The position numbers and the translations under genes were made by a program. From the NCBI RefSeq assembly GCF_002261425.1, contig NZ_NEVJ01000003.1:1798001-1862000 (forward strand): a stretch of 64,000 nt of DNA, written 5' to 3'. The notes beneath the pieces are model-generated. The model searched no databases. It was not told the DNA's origin and saw only the letters and a list, made by a program, of their open reading frames with translations. This DNA comes from Bordetella genomosp. 9 (GTDB lineage: Bacteria; Pseudomonadota; Gammaproteobacteria; Burkholderiales; Burkholderiaceae_B). Shown piece by piece: positions 25,844 to 35,635 of this stretch (within the stretch, counting starts at the first letter, position 1; each line of letters opens with the position of its first letter).

Positions 25844-26899
25844 ATGCAAACCACCAAGGCCTATGGCGCGCAGTCGGCCACGACCCCACTCGCCCCGTTG
25901 ACGATCGAACGCCGCGAACCCGGCCCCAACGACGTCGCCATCCAGGTCATGTATTGCGGGGTCTGCCACTCCGATCTGCACACCGTGCGCGGCGAATGGG
26001 AAGGCATCCGCTTCCCGTCGGTGCCCGGCCACGAAATCGTCGGCCGCATCAGCGCCGTCGGCAAGGACGTCTCGCGCTTCAAGCTGGGCGACATCGTGGG
26101 CGTGGGCTGCATCGTCGACAGCTGCCGCACCTGCCCCTCCTGCCGCGACGGGCTGCAGCAGTATTGCGAAGGCCCGCACGGATTCCAGGGCACCTACAAC
26201 GGCTGGCTGGACGGCAGCGGCGAAAACACCTACGGCGGCTACTCCGCCAGCGTGGTGGTCGACGAATACTTCGTCCTGAAGATCCGGCATGGCGAAGCCG
26301 ACCTGGCCGCCGCCGCGCCGCTGCTGTGCGCCGGCATCACCACCTGGTCGCCGCTGCGCCATTGGAAGACCGGGCCAGGCAAGAAAGTGGGTGTGGTCGG
26401 CGTCGGCGGCCTGGGCCATATGGGCATCAAGCTGGCGCATGCGCTGGGCGCGCACGTCGTCGCCTTCACCACCTCGCCGTCCAAGGTCGAGGAAGCCCGC
26501 AAGCTGGGCGCCGACGAAGTCGTGGTCTCGCGCGACGCCGACGCCATGGCGAAGCATGCACGCAGCTTCGACTTCATCCTGAACACCGTGGCCGCTTCGC
26601 ATGACCTGGACGCCTTCATGGCCCTGCTCAAGCGCGATGGCGCCATGACGCTGGTGGGCATACCGGCGACGCCGCATCCTTCGCCCAACGTCGGCAACCT
26701 GATCATGGGCCGCCGCTCGCTGGCCGGTTCCTTGATCGGCGGCATTCCGGAAACCCAGGAAATGCTGGACTTCTGCGCCGAGCATGGCATCACGTCCGAC
26801 GTCGAAATGATCGATATGCAGGATATCGAGGACGCCTACGCCCGCATGCTGAAGAGCGACGTCAAGTACCGCTTCGTCATCGACATGGCGACGATCTGA
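25844..26899 (+). CDS. Zinc-dependent alcohol dehydrogenase, cinnamyl-alcohol/YahK type
   Basis: A 351-residue NADP-type aldehyde reductase or alcohol dehydrogenase. Catalytic zinc ligands appear in [10 protein letters not shown] and in GHEIVG, the structural zinc cysteines in [15 protein letters not shown], and the Rossmann motif in [16 protein letters not shown]. The closest recognisable group is YahK/CAD, which usually reduces aldehydes with NADPH. It is divergent from a LysR gene, a common arrangement for inducible aldehyde detoxification. A GAAGGA ribosome site precedes the ATG. Confidence 0.93.
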   Translation: MQTTKAYGAQSATTPLAPLTIERREPGPNDVAIQVMYCGVCHSDLHTVRGEWEGIRFPSVPGHEIVGRISAVGKDVSRFKLGDIVGVGCIVDSCRTCPSCRDGLQQYCEGPHGFQGTYNGWLDGSGENTYGGYSASVVVDEYFVLKIRHGEADLAAAAPLLCAGITTWSPLRHWKTGPGKKVGVVGVGGLGHMGIKLAHALGAHVVAFTTSPSKVEEARKLGADEVVVSRDADAMAKHARSFDFILNTVAASHDLDAFMALLKRDGAMTLVGIPATPHPSPNVGNLIMGRRSLAGSLIGGIPETQEMLDFCAEHGITSDVEMIDMQDIEDAYARMLKSDVKYRFVIDMATI

Positions 26900-26954
26900 C
26901 GAACCACGCGGCCTGTCCTTACAATCGCGGGATCGCATGAAAGGAGCAGGCCGC

Positions 26955-27650
26955 ATGGAACCGGAATTCTGGCTGGAGCGCTGGCGCGAAGGCCGCACGC
27001 ATTTCCATCAAACCCGCATCTCGCCGCCGCTCGAACGTTTCTGGCCCACGCTGGAGTTCGCGCGGAGCAGCCGCGTCCTGGTGCCGTTGTGCGGCAAATC
27101 GCTGGACATGCTGTGGCTCGCGGAGCGCGGCCTGCACGTGCTGGGCGTCGAGCTGTCGCCGCTGGCCGTGCAGCAATTCTTCGATGAGCATGGCTTGACG
27201 CCGCGCGTGCGTCGATCCTCGCTGGGCGAGCATTACAGCGTCGACTACGGCGCCAGCGATGACACGCGCCACGGCCCCGGCCACATCGAAATCATCCGCG
27301 GCGATATTTTCGATCTCGACGCGGATACCCTGCGCGCCTGCACCGGCGTCTTCGATCGGGCCGCCCTGGTCGCGCTCCCGCGCGACATGCGCGAGCCCTA
27401 CGTGCGCCACGTCTACAGCCAGCTTGCCGACGACTACCAGGGCCTGCTCGTCACGCTGGACTATCCGCAGGCGGAAATGGATGGCCCGCCGTTCTGCGTC
27501 GACGACGCGGAAGTCCAGGCCTTGTACGCCGGCCATTCGGTGGCGGAACTGATCTATCGGCGCGACATCCTGGCGCTCGAACCGAAATTCCAGAAAGCCG
27601 GCGTCAGCCGGCTCGACGCGCTGGCGTATCGCCTGCGGCGGCGGCGCTGA
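26955..27650 (+). CDS. tpm: Thiopurine S-methyltransferase
   Basis: SAM-dependent methyltransferase known in bacteria for methylating thiopurines and, in some species, selenium or tellurium oxyanions. The 231-residue protein begins [19 protein letters not shown], has the SAM-site segment [19 protein letters not shown], and the family sequence [14 protein letters not shown] followed by [21 protein letters not shown] lies eight bases before the ATG at 26955. It is a stand-alone gene. Confidence 0.93.
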   Translation: MEPEFWLERWREGRTHFHQTRISPPLERFWPTLEFARSSRVLVPLCGKSLDMLWLAERGLHVLGVELSPLAVQQFFDEHGLTPRVRRSSLGEHYSVDYGASDDTRHGPGHIEIIRGDIFDLDADTLRACTGVFDRAALVALPRDMREPYVRHVYSQLADDYQGLLVTLDYPQAEMDGPPFCVDDAEVQALYAGHSVAELIYRRDILALEPKFQKAGVSRLDALAYRLRRRR

Positions 27651-27809
27651 AACCGTCGCGCCTGCCCTGTGCGAACACGCGGCCGCACGCGGGCTCGCCG
27701 CTTGCTCGGCTCGCCTGTTCATCCACAGATGAGCTAACCTTTATGGAACCCGCCCAACTGACCACAAGCTGAAGGCGGGATACACCAACATGCTAGGGAG
27801 GGTAGAGGC

Positions 27810-28358
27810 ATGGCCAATTCCATCGACAAACCGGTGGTCCTGGTGCTGATGGGCGTATCGGGCTGCGGCAAGACCACCGTGGCCGCCATTCTGTCGGGCC
27901 GTCTGGATTGGCCTTTCGAAGAAGGCGACGCCCTGCACCCCCAATCCAATATCGACAAGATGCATGCGGGCCACCCGCTGACCGACGAAGACCGCGCGCC
28001 CTGGCTGGAAAAAGTCGCGCAGTGGGTCGAAGCGCGCCTGGATGCCGGTGAAAACGGACTGATTACCTGCTCGGCGCTGAAGCGTCCTTATCGCGACATC
28101 ATCAACCGGCGCGGCCACGGCGTGGAGTTCGTGTACCTGGCCGGGTCCAAGGAGACCATCGCGGCCCGCCTCGCCGCCCGCCACGGCCACTTCATGCCCC
28201 CCACCCTGCTGGACAGCCAGTTCGACGCCCTGCAGGAACCCACGGCCGACGAACCCGCCGTCCGCGTGGACATCGGACCGGCGCCCTCGGCCATCGCCAA
28301 CACCATCATCCAGACGCTGGGCCTGAATACGACAACAGAAAAAAAGGAAAACCCATGA
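27810..28358 (+). CDS. gntK: Gluconokinase
   Basis: Phosphorylates gluconate to 6-phosphogluconate. The 182-residue P-loop kinase contains MGVSGCGKTTVA as Walker A, the substrate segment FEEGDALHPQSNIDKM and then SALKRPYRDIIN. Its stop overlaps the start of the gluconate permease (ATGA), so the two are co-translated. A GGGAGG region precedes the ATG. It supplies the Entner-Doudoroff or pentose phosphate route. Confidence 0.95.
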   Translation: MANSIDKPVVLVLMGVSGCGKTTVAAILSGRLDWPFEEGDALHPQSNIDKMHAGHPLTDEDRAPWLEKVAQWVEARLDAGENGLITCSALKRPYRDIINRRGHGVEFVYLAGSKETIAARLAARHGHFMPPTLLDSQFDALQEPTADEPAVRVDIGPAPSAIANTIIQTLGLNTTTEKKENP

Positions 28359-29767
28359 GCCCGTCCACCGTGTTGACGTCCCACGACACCCAGGTCCTGA
28401 TCGTTGCCGCGATCGGCATCGTGCTGCTGGTCGTGTTGATCGTCTGGCTGAAGCTGCATGCCTTCATCGCGCTCACCATAGGCGCGCTGTTCGTGGGCGT
28501 CGGTTCGGGCATCCCGCTGGAAAAGGTCACGGCATCGTACGAAGCGGGCGTAGGCGGCGTGCTGGGCTACGTCGGCGTATTGATCGCGCTGGGCGCCATG
28601 CTGGGCAAGCTGCTGGCCGATTCCGGCGGCGCCGACCAGGTCGTGGAGCGCATCCTGCGTGGCCGCCCCGCCGCCTTGCCATGGAAAATGGCGCTGGTCG
28701 CCAGCATCATCGGCATACCCATGTTTTTCGAGATCGGGCTGGTGCTGCTGATTCCGGTCGTCATGCTGGCCGTCCATAAATCGAAAGGGCCCGCCATGCG
28801 GCTGGGCATCCCCGCGCTGGCCGGCCTGTCGGTGCTGCACGGGTTCATTCCGCCGCATCCCGGCCCGCTGGCCGCCATCGCGATCCTGCACGCGGACGTC
28901 GGCGTGACCCTGGCGCTGGGCCTGCTGATCGCCATCCCCACGGTCGCCGTCGGCGGCCCGCTGTTCGGCATGCTGGCCGCGCGCATGGTCCCCATCGGCG
29001 CCGCCGGCGCGGGCCTGGCCGTGACCGGCTCCGACCGCGACACCGCGGCGTCGGCCGACGATCGCGCCGGTGCGGATGACGCCGATGTCAAAGCCGCCCG
29101 CGCGCCCTCCTTCGCCGTCACGCTGATCACCCTGCTTTCGCCCATCGTGCTGATGCTGGTCAAGGCCGGCGCGGACATCTGGATGGACAAGAACGCGCCG
29201 GCACGCCATGTCCTGGACTTCATCGGCGACCCGGTATTCGCCCTGCTGGTCGCGGTCCTGCTGGCGATGGTGACCTTCGGCACATCGGTCGGCTTCAACA
29301 TTTCGGTGCTCGGCAAGAAGATCGCCGCGAGCCTGCTCCCGGTGGTGGGCGTCATGCTCATCGTCGGCGCCGGCGGCGGTTTCAAGCAGGCCCTGGTGGA
29401 CGGCGGCACTGGCGCGGCCATCGCCAAGATCGCCCTGGCCACGGGACTGTCGACATTGGTGCTGGGCTGGATCGTCGCGGTGTTCATCCGCCTGGCCACG
29501 GGTTCGGCCACCGTCGCCACCGTAACCGCCGCCGGCATCGTCGCGCCGCTGGCCGGCAACCTGCCGCCCAATCATCTGTCCCTGGTCGTATTGGCGATCG
29601 GCGCCGGTTCGCTGTTCTTCTCGCACGTCAACGACGCCGGGTTCTGGCTGGTCAAGGAGTATTTCGGCCTGACCGTGGGCCAGACCATCAAGACCTGGTC
29701 CGTCATGGAAACCATCCTGGCGGTCATGGGCCTGATCCTGACATATGGCCTTTCGCTGGTGATGTAG
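28355..29767 (+). CDS. Gluconate:H+ symporter, GntP family
   Basis: A 470-residue inner-membrane permease with 12 or more predicted helices. GntP-family features include LGAMLGKLLADSGGADQVVE, FFEIGLVLLIPVV, the PHPGPLAA loop and FFSHVNDAGFWLVKEYFGLT near the C-terminus. A soluble Asp/Ala-rich loop (residues 228-245) lengthens the usual central loop. It is coupled to gntK. A hairpin follows 12 bases after the stop. Confidence 0.93.
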   Translation: MSPSTVLTSHDTQVLIVAAIGIVLLVVLIVWLKLHAFIALTIGALFVGVGSGIPLEKVTASYEAGVGGVLGYVGVLIALGAMLGKLLADSGGADQVVERILRGRPAALPWKMALVASIIGIPMFFEIGLVLLIPVVMLAVHKSKGPAMRLGIPALAGLSVLHGFIPPHPGPLAAIAILHADVGVTLALGLLIAIPTVAVGGPLFGMLAARMVPIGAAGAGLAVTGSDRDTAASADDRAGADDADVKAARAPSFAVTLITLLSPIVLMLVKAGADIWMDKNAPARHVLDFIGDPVFALLVAVLLAMVTFGTSVGFNISVLGKKIAASLLPVVGVMLIVGAGGGFKQALVDGGTGAAIAKIALATGLSTLVLGWIVAVFIRLATGSATVATVTAAGIVAPLAGNLPPNHLSLVVLAIGAGSLFFSHVNDAGFWLVKEYFGLTVGQTIKTWSVMETILAVMGLILTYGLSLVM

Positions 29768-29779
29768 ACTTCGAAAGGC

Positions 29780-29810
29780 CGCGGGCTGCACCGACATAGT
29801 GCAGCCCGCG
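29780..29810 (+). terminator. Stem-loop after the gluconate operon
   Basis: Perfect 12-bp inverted repeat CGCGGGCTGCAC / GTGCAGCCCGCG with a 7-base loop, 12 bases after the permease stop. There is no T tract, so termination would be partial or Rho-aided. Confidence 0.55.
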
Positions 29811-29991
29811 CCGGCCACTGTCTGAATCGCACGACAGGGCCTACGCGCGGCTATCCCCCTTTGCCGCACTGCGTTATAACTAGCCTCATAAGATTTCAAA
29901 ACGTACAAACCCTTGCCCCGCGGGGCGAGCGGCGGCGCGACACCGCGCCCAACATGGGGAACGCGGCCCGGCGCCGCGCTTTTGGCCAAGG

Positions 29992-32900
29992 ATGAAGCGT
30001 CATATCTTTTTTCGCCTGCTGGCGCGGCTCAAGGTCGGCCGCAAGCTGTTGCTGATCTATCTGCTCGATCTGAGCGCCGTCGTCTTTATCAGCGGCATCC
30101 TGATACACGAGAAGTACCTGTCCATCGATTTCTCCAACAAGGAGATCCTGGGCAGCGCCTATGTGGCGACGGTGCGCGATGCATTGATCGACGTCTCGCT
30201 GACGAGCACGGGACACGGCGTCCCGATGGAAAACCTGACGCGGACCGCCGACGCACTGGCCGACGCGCAGGACCGCTACGGCGCGCGCATGGAAAGCGCC
30301 CGCCTCAACGAAAATTTGCGCCTGGCGCTCATCGGCCTGAACCCCGCTCCGCAGCCCGGCCAGCCGGCCATCGACCGCGCGGTGGATGCCAGCCGCGCCC
30401 TGATCACGCGGATCGGCAACCAGTCCAACCTGATCCTGGACCCGGATCTGGACAGCTATTACGCGATGTCGCTGTCCATCCTGCGCTATCCCGCGCTGCT
30501 GGATGCGCTGCATGGCATAGGCAAGCTGCTGGCCGGCGGCGACCCGACGATCCGTTCGCGCGACGACGCGCGCGCCCGCTACCTGCTGTTGGAAGGCCAA
30601 TTGGACGCGGTGCTGCAAGGCCTGCGTTCCGACTTCTCCGAAGGCCGGGCGGCCAATCGCGACCTTGGACGCGAGATCGGCGCCGGCATGGACAACCTGC
30701 TGGAGTCGATCGACGCCTACCGGCTGGCCGCGCGCGCCGCGCTGGACGGCGGCGACGTCGCCCTGGCCCGCAATTCGCAGCGCGATGTCGTCACCGCCGT
30801 GCGGGACGTGTGGCTCACCACGGGCGTCTACCTGGATGCCCTGCTGCATGCGCGCGTGCGCGCCTTGTACTCGCGCATGTGGCTGCACCTGGGTACGGCG
30901 CTGTTCCTGTTGTTCTGCATCCTGGGCATGGTGTATTTCGTGGCCCAGCAGATCTCCCGCCCGCTACGCCATCTGGCGCGGGTGATGGACCGCGTCAGGC
31001 GCACCGGCGACCACACGCAGCGCGCGTCGTGGGACAGCCAGGACGAGATCGGCCAGCTGGTGCGTGGCTTCAACGAAATGCTGGGCCAGTTGGACCGCGA
31101 GCGCGACGTCCAGAAAGAGCTGGCCGCCACCGCCCGCGCCGCCGCCGCCCAGCAATCGCTGGTGGAAGCGACGCCGGTCCCGATGATGGTCACGGCGGTG
31201 CCGGGACACGAAGTGCTGCATGCCAATCAGCCCGCGCTGGCCTGGCTGGGCGGACGCACGGTGGACCCGTGGATGCACGGCATGGAATCGGCCGTGCGCG
31301 CCCGCTTTTTCCAGCAGTTGTCCGACCATGATGCCGTCGATGAATTCGAGGTCCTGTGGAAGGCCGGCGCCGAACCCACCTGGGCCATGCTGTCGGCGCG
31401 GCGGTTGCAATTCCAGGGCCGCGATGCCGTCCTGACGGCGTTCACGCCGATCAACCAGATCAAGCTGATGGAGCAGCGCCTGGAGCTCTGGGCCAAGGTC
31501 TTCGAGGCGTCGTCCGAAGCCATCCTGATCCTGGACGCCAACCGCACCCTGCTCAGCGCCAACGCGTCCTTCTACCGATCGACCGGCTTTTCCACCCCCG
31601 ACGTGGTCGGCAAGACGCCGGACTTCATCGTCGCCGACAATGCCAGCGAGCCTCTGTTGAAGGACCTGGCGGCCAACCTGGAGCGCGCCAGCACCTGGAG
31701 CGGCGAAGCACAGGTGCGGCGCCGCCAGGGCGGCGACTTTCCCGCCTGGCTGATGGTGAACGCCGTGCGCGACAAGGGCGCCGTCGTATCGCACTACATC
31801 TGCACCGTCATCGACATCACCGACCGCAAGAAAAGCGAGGCGCGCATCCGCTTCCTGGCGGAGCATGACGTGCTGACGCAACTGCCCAATCGCGCCCTCT
31901 TCACCAAGGAACTCGGGCGCGCGCTGGACGATGGCCCGCGCACCGAGCGGCGTTGCGCGGTGCTGTTCATCGACCTGGACCGGTTCAAGGACATCAACGA
32001 TTCGCTGGGCCACCACATCGGCGACGGCCTGCTGAAATCCGTATCGCGCCGCCTGCTGCAGGCCGTGCGCGGGCGCGATACCGTGAGCCGCCTGGGCGGC
32101 GACGAATTCACCATCATATTGGCCGACGTCGGCACGCGCGCCGACGTCGAACAGCTGATTTCCGATCGCCTGATCCCGCTGGTGCGCGAGCCGCACGAGA
32201 TCGGCGGCGTGACCTTGCAGGTCTCCTGCAGCGTGGGCGTGGCGATGTACCCGGACGACGGCACCGACATCGACACCCTGATGCAGAACGCCGACGCCGC
32301 CATGTACCAGGCCAAGGCAGGCGGCCGCAACCAGTTCAAGTTTTTCACGCCCGACATGGCCGAACGCGCGCGCATGCGGCTGGCGATCGAGGCCGGCCTG
32401 CGCACGGCGGTCGAGCATCGCGAGCTTTCGCTGGTGTTCCAGCCCTGCATCGACGCCACGACCGGCGCCACCGTGGGCGCGGAAGCGCTGCTGCGCTGGA
32501 CCAATCCGCAACTGGGCAGCGTGCCGCCCGCGCGCTTCATTCCCATCGCCGAGGAAACCCGCCTGATCGTTCCCATCGGGACCTGGGTCATCCAGGAAAC
32601 CTGCCGGCATCTGGCGGCCTGGCGCGACCAGGGCATGGGCAACCTGCGCATTTCCATCAATCTGTCCGCGATCCAGTTGCGCGAACCGGAATTGCTGGAG
32701 ACCTTGCGCGCCAGCCTGGCCGAACACGAGATCTCCGGCGAATGGCTGGAACTGGAGATCACCGAAACCGTGCTGATGGGCCAGGCCGAAAGCTACCTGG
32801 ACGCCATCCATGCCCTGCGTGCCCTGGGCGTGCGCCTGTCGCTGGACGATTTCGGCACCGGCTATTCCAGCCTGAGCTATCTGAACCGCTTCCCGCTGGA

Positions 32901-33168
32901 CCGCCTGAAGATCGACAAGACGTTCGTGCGCGACATGATCGATGCGCCGGCGGACATCGCCGTGGTCAAGGCCATCATCGAGCTGGGCCACGAACTGGGC
33001 TTGCGCGTGGTCGCCGAAGGCGTGGAAAGCGAACAGGAAGCGACGACGCTGCGCCGCATCGGCTGCGACCAGTTGCAAGGCTATCTGTACGGACGCCCGA
33101 TGCCCGCCGCGCAGCTGCCCGTCTGGATCGCGGCGCGCGAACGCGAGCCGGCGTGGGCCGCGGCGTAG
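29992..33168 (+). CDS. Membrane-bound sensor with PAS, GGDEF and EAL domains
   Basis: A 1058-residue cyclic-di-GMP enzyme. A first membrane helix (about 19-37) and a second (about 300-322) frame a periplasmic sensor of roughly 260 residues. A HAMP linker (ISRPLRHLARVMDRV) follows, then two PAS-like modules (about 385-490 and 495-620), GGDEF (LGGDEF near 702-706) and EAL (GAEALLRW near 830). The active-site motifs of both the cyclase and the phosphodiesterase are intact, so it could make or break c-di-GMP. It has a DDFGTGYSS segment typical of active EAL domains. It ends three bases from a convergent hydrolase gene. Confidence 0.95.
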   Translation: MKRHIFFRLLARLKVGRKLLLIYLLDLSAVVFISGILIHEKYLSIDFSNKEILGSAYVATVRDALIDVSLTSTGHGVPMENLTRTADALADAQDRYGARMESARLNENLRLALIGLNPAPQPGQPAIDRAVDASRALITRIGNQSNLILDPDLDSYYAMSLSILRYPALLDALHGIGKLLAGGDPTIRSRDDARARYLLLEGQLDAVLQGLRSDFSEGRAANRDLGREIGAGMDNLLESIDAYRLAARAALDGGDVALARNSQRDVVTAVRDVWLTTGVYLDALLHARVRALYSRMWLHLGTALFLLFCILGMVYFVAQQISRPLRHLARVMDRVRRTGDHTQRASWDSQDEIGQLVRGFNEMLGQLDRERDVQKELAATARAAAAQQSLVEATPVPMMVTAVPGHEVLHANQPALAWLGGRTVDPWMHGMESAVRARFFQQLSDHDAVDEFEVLWKAGAEPTWAMLSARRLQFQGRDAVLTAFTPINQIKLMEQRLELWAKVFEASSEAILILDANRTLLSANASFYRSTGFSTPDVVGKTPDFIVADNASEPLLKDLAANLERASTWSGEAQVRRRQGGDFPAWLMVNAVRDKGAVVSHYICTVIDITDRKKSEARIRFLAEHDVLTQLPNRALFTKELGRALDDGPRTERRCAVLFIDLDRFKDINDSLGHHIGDGLLKSVSRRLLQAVRGRDTVSRLGGDEFTIILADVGTRADVEQLISDRLIPLVREPHEIGGVTLQVSCSVGVAMYPDDGTDIDTLMQNADAAMYQAKAGGRNQFKFFTPDMAERARMRLAIEAGLRTAVEHRELSLVFQPCIDATTGATVGAEALLRWTNPQLGSVPPARFIPIAEETRLIVPIGTWVIQETCRHLAAWRDQGMGNLRISINLSAIQLREPELLETLRASLAEHEISGEWLELEITETVLMGQAESYLDAIHALRALGVRLSLDDFGTGYSSLSYLNRFPLDRLKIDKTFVRDMIDAPADIAVVKAIIELGHELGLRVVAEGVESEQEATTLRRIGCDQLQGYLYGRPMPAAQLPVWIAAREREPAWAAA

Positions 33169-33171
33169 GAC

Positions 33172-34032
33172 TCAGATTCCGCGCACGAAGGCCGCCAGCT
33201 CCAGGTTGAACCGTTCCGGGAACTCCTGGAATGGCGAATGCCCGCAGTCCTCGTACCAGGATATGCGCGCGTGCGGAATGGCCTCGGCGATCATGCGGGC
33301 GGCCTCGGGCAGCACCACGGCGTCCCGCGTTCCCTGCGTGACCAGGACGGGCACGCGCACCTGGCGCAGCGCCTGGATGGTTTCGTCCGGATCGGTGTGC
33401 CAGGCGGCCGCCGCGCGCCGTACCGGCACCGGCACGATGGCGTTGTAGCAAAGGGCCCGCTCGTACAAGGCAAGGGCCGGCCGGCGGTAGTAGCACGCGT
33501 CCAGGAAGGCGATCGTGTGCTCGACCTCCTGCGACACCGTCGACGCCGCCACGCGCTGCGCCGTGGGCGTGGCCGGGCCCACGGCACGCGCGTCTTCGAT
33601 CACGCGCGAGCCGACGAAGTTGACGCCGCCCAGCGCGCGGTCGCCATGGCGCATCAGGTATTGCCGCAGCACCCGGCCGCCCATGGACCAGCCGACGGCC
33701 ACGGGCCGCCGCAAGCGCTTGGCTTCCAGGACCGCGGCGATGTCGTCCGCCCAGTGGCTGTGATGCTGGTAGGCCGCCGCATCCAGGGGCTTGTCGGCGG
33801 CGCCATGGCCGCGCAGATCGACGGCCACGATGCGGAACTCGGTGGCGAGTTCGCTGGCGATCTGCGGCGCGAAGCACAGGTGGCACTGGGCCACGCCGTG
33901 TATCAGCAGGATCTCCTTGCCGTCGGGATTGCCCCACTCGTAGGCCGCCAGCCGCACGCCGCCGGCCCCCGTCACCATCAGCGGCGCGACGTCCGGCACC
34001 ATCCAGCGTCGATCTTCGTCTTGCGTATCCAT
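33172..34032 (-). CDS. Alpha/beta-fold hydrolase
   Basis: A 286-residue alpha/beta hydrolase. The oxyanion HGVAQCHLCF loop is followed by the nucleophile elbow GWSMGG (serine), an acid in GTRDAVVLP, and the catalytic histidine in CGHSPFQEFP. No signal peptide. The ATG overlaps the stop of an MFS transporter gene (ATGA), so it probably acts on a compound that transporter imports, likely an ester or a ring-cleavage product. Substrate not assignable. Confidence 0.91.
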   Translation of the reverse strand: MDTQDEDRRWMVPDVAPLMVTGAGGVRLAAYEWGNPDGKEILLIHGVAQCHLCFAPQIASELATEFRIVAVDLRGHGAADKPLDAAAYQHHSHWADDIAAVLEAKRLRRPVAVGWSMGGRVLRQYLMRHGDRALGGVNFVGSRVIEDARAVGPATPTAQRVAASTVSQEVEHTIAFLDACYYRRPALALYERALCYNAIVPVPVRRAAAAWHTDPDETIQALRQVRVPVLVTQGTRDAVVLPEAARMIAEAIPHARISWYEDCGHSPFQEFPERFNLELAAFVRGI

Positions 34033-35531
34033 CAGCTCGATATCTCCTCCAGCGGGCGGCGCAAGGTGCGCGGGCCGAACAGGGCGATGACCAGGATCAT
34101 CAGCACCATGGCGATGCCCATGAAAGCCGCCACGCCGGGCGTACCGCCGACGCCCAGGAAAAAGCCGATCAGCAGTCCCACGATGGCGGCGCTGGCGCGC
34201 CCCCAGCCGTACACGAAACCCACGGCGCGGCCGCGCAGGCGCGTCGGGAACTGCTCCGCCTGGTAACTGTGGAAGATAAACGAGAGCCAGTTGTTCGACA
34301 AGGTGACCAGCACGCCGAACACGATCACCGCGGCCGGACTGACCTGCATGGCGAACAGCACCATGAACACGCCTATGCCCACGCCGGCGCACACGATCTG
34401 CCACTTGGGCTCCATGCGGTCGGCGACCAGCAGGCCCAGCAGCGGACCGAAGGGGTTGGCGATCGCGATGATGAAGGCATACTGCAGGCTCTTCGTAATC
34501 TCCACGCCCTTGGCGATCAACAGCGTGGGCACCCAGGCGCTGAATCCGTAGAAGCCGATCACCGCCAGCAGATTGAACACCGACATGACGATCAGCCGCT
34601 TGCGATGCGGCGGCCGCAGCAATTCGGAGAAATGTCCCTTCGATTCGATGCGCACCGATGCCGGCACTTGGGCAGGCGGCAAGGGATGCCCCAGCTCGCG
34701 TTCGGCGCTGGCCTCGATCTGCCGCATGATGCGCTCGGCGCGGTCACGTTGGCCGTGCATCGCCAGCCAGCGCGGGCTTTCCGGCAGTGCGCGGCGCAGC
34801 CACCATGCGGCCAGGGCGCCCACCGACGCGATGATGGCGACCCAGCGCCAGCCATCCAGGCCGAAGATTCGCAGCGGCACCAGCAGCCACCCCAGCAAGG
34901 CGACCACGGGCACGATCAGGAACTCGATGAACTGGTAAAGGGCGAATGCCCGTCCACGCGCATTCGGCGGCACCAGCTCGGGGATGAAGGTGTCGATGGT
35001 CACCTGCTCCAGGCCCAGGCCGATGGAAGCGATGAAACGGAACAGGTCGACACCGCCAGCCGTATGCTGGAACGCCATCAGCAAGGTGGCCAGGGAATAC
35101 CACACCAGCGACACGGTGAAGATCGCCCGCCGCCCCGCGCGGTCCGCGATGAAGCCGAAGAAGATGGTGCCGACGAACATGCCGGCGAAGGTGCAGAACA
35201 CGAAAAAGCCGACTCCGCTCAGGCCGAAGAAGTGCAGCGAACTGGTGGCGAACAGCCCGCTCTTGACCAGGCCCGGCGCGATGTAGGCTGTCATGAACAG
35301 GTCGTACAGCTCGAATATCGCGCCGATCGAAATCAGGAAAACAAAGTGCCTGGCGGTCTTCGAATACGGCAGGCGATCCAGGCGTGCCGCGACCTGCAGC
35401 GCGTATTCATCGTTGGATTGGCGGTTGGGCGGGGCGGCCGGCATGGCGGCGGAAGACGGGGTTGTCGCGGCTCCGGCGTCGGGCGGGCGCGCGGCACCCC
35501 GCGCCGCGCCATCGGGGGCGTGAGTGTCCAT
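34032..35531 (-). CDS. MFS transporter, metabolite:H+ symporter or sugar-porter type
   Basis: A 499-residue, 12-helix permease. A hydrophilic, Ala/Pro-rich N-terminus of about 60 residues is followed by helix 1 (FVFLISIGAIFELYDLFMTAYI). The intracellular MFS loop appears as GFIADRAGRRAIF, and a long central loop separates two six-helix halves. The start at 35531 was chosen because GGAG lies nine bases ahead. It is co-translated with the downstream hydrolase. The LysR gene upstream runs the same way and may control it. Confidence 0.91.
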   Translation of the reverse strand: MDTHAPDGAARGAARPPDAGAATTPSSAAMPAAPPNRQSNDEYALQVAARLDRLPYSKTARHFVFLISIGAIFELYDLFMTAYIAPGLVKSGLFATSSLHFFGLSGVGFFVFCTFAGMFVGTIFFGFIADRAGRRAIFTVSLVWYSLATLLMAFQHTAGGVDLFRFIASIGLGLEQVTIDTFIPELVPPNARGRAFALYQFIEFLIVPVVALLGWLLVPLRIFGLDGWRWVAIIASVGALAAWWLRRALPESPRWLAMHGQRDRAERIMRQIEASAERELGHPLPPAQVPASVRIESKGHFSELLRPPHRKRLIVMSVFNLLAVIGFYGFSAWVPTLLIAKGVEITKSLQYAFIIAIANPFGPLLGLLVADRMEPKWQIVCAGVGIGVFMVLFAMQVSPAAVIVFGVLVTLSNNWLSFIFHSYQAEQFPTRLRGRAVGFVYGWGRASAAIVGLLIGFFLGVGGTPGVAAFMGIAMVLMILVIALFGPRTLRRPLEEISS

Positions 35532-35635
35532 ATGCTCTGTCTCCAAGATCGTTATTGTTGTGATGCGTGGCGAATATTCCGGCTACATCGCAAGGGGCGC
35601 AAGCCAAATAAACGCAGAGGCCGCATGATAAAAAA

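Noticed and set aside
30964..33078. 704-codon minus-strand frame opposite the first GGDEF-EAL gene
   Set aside because: Composition is that of a shadow frame (Arg/His/Gln/Asp-rich), with no domain or ribosome site.
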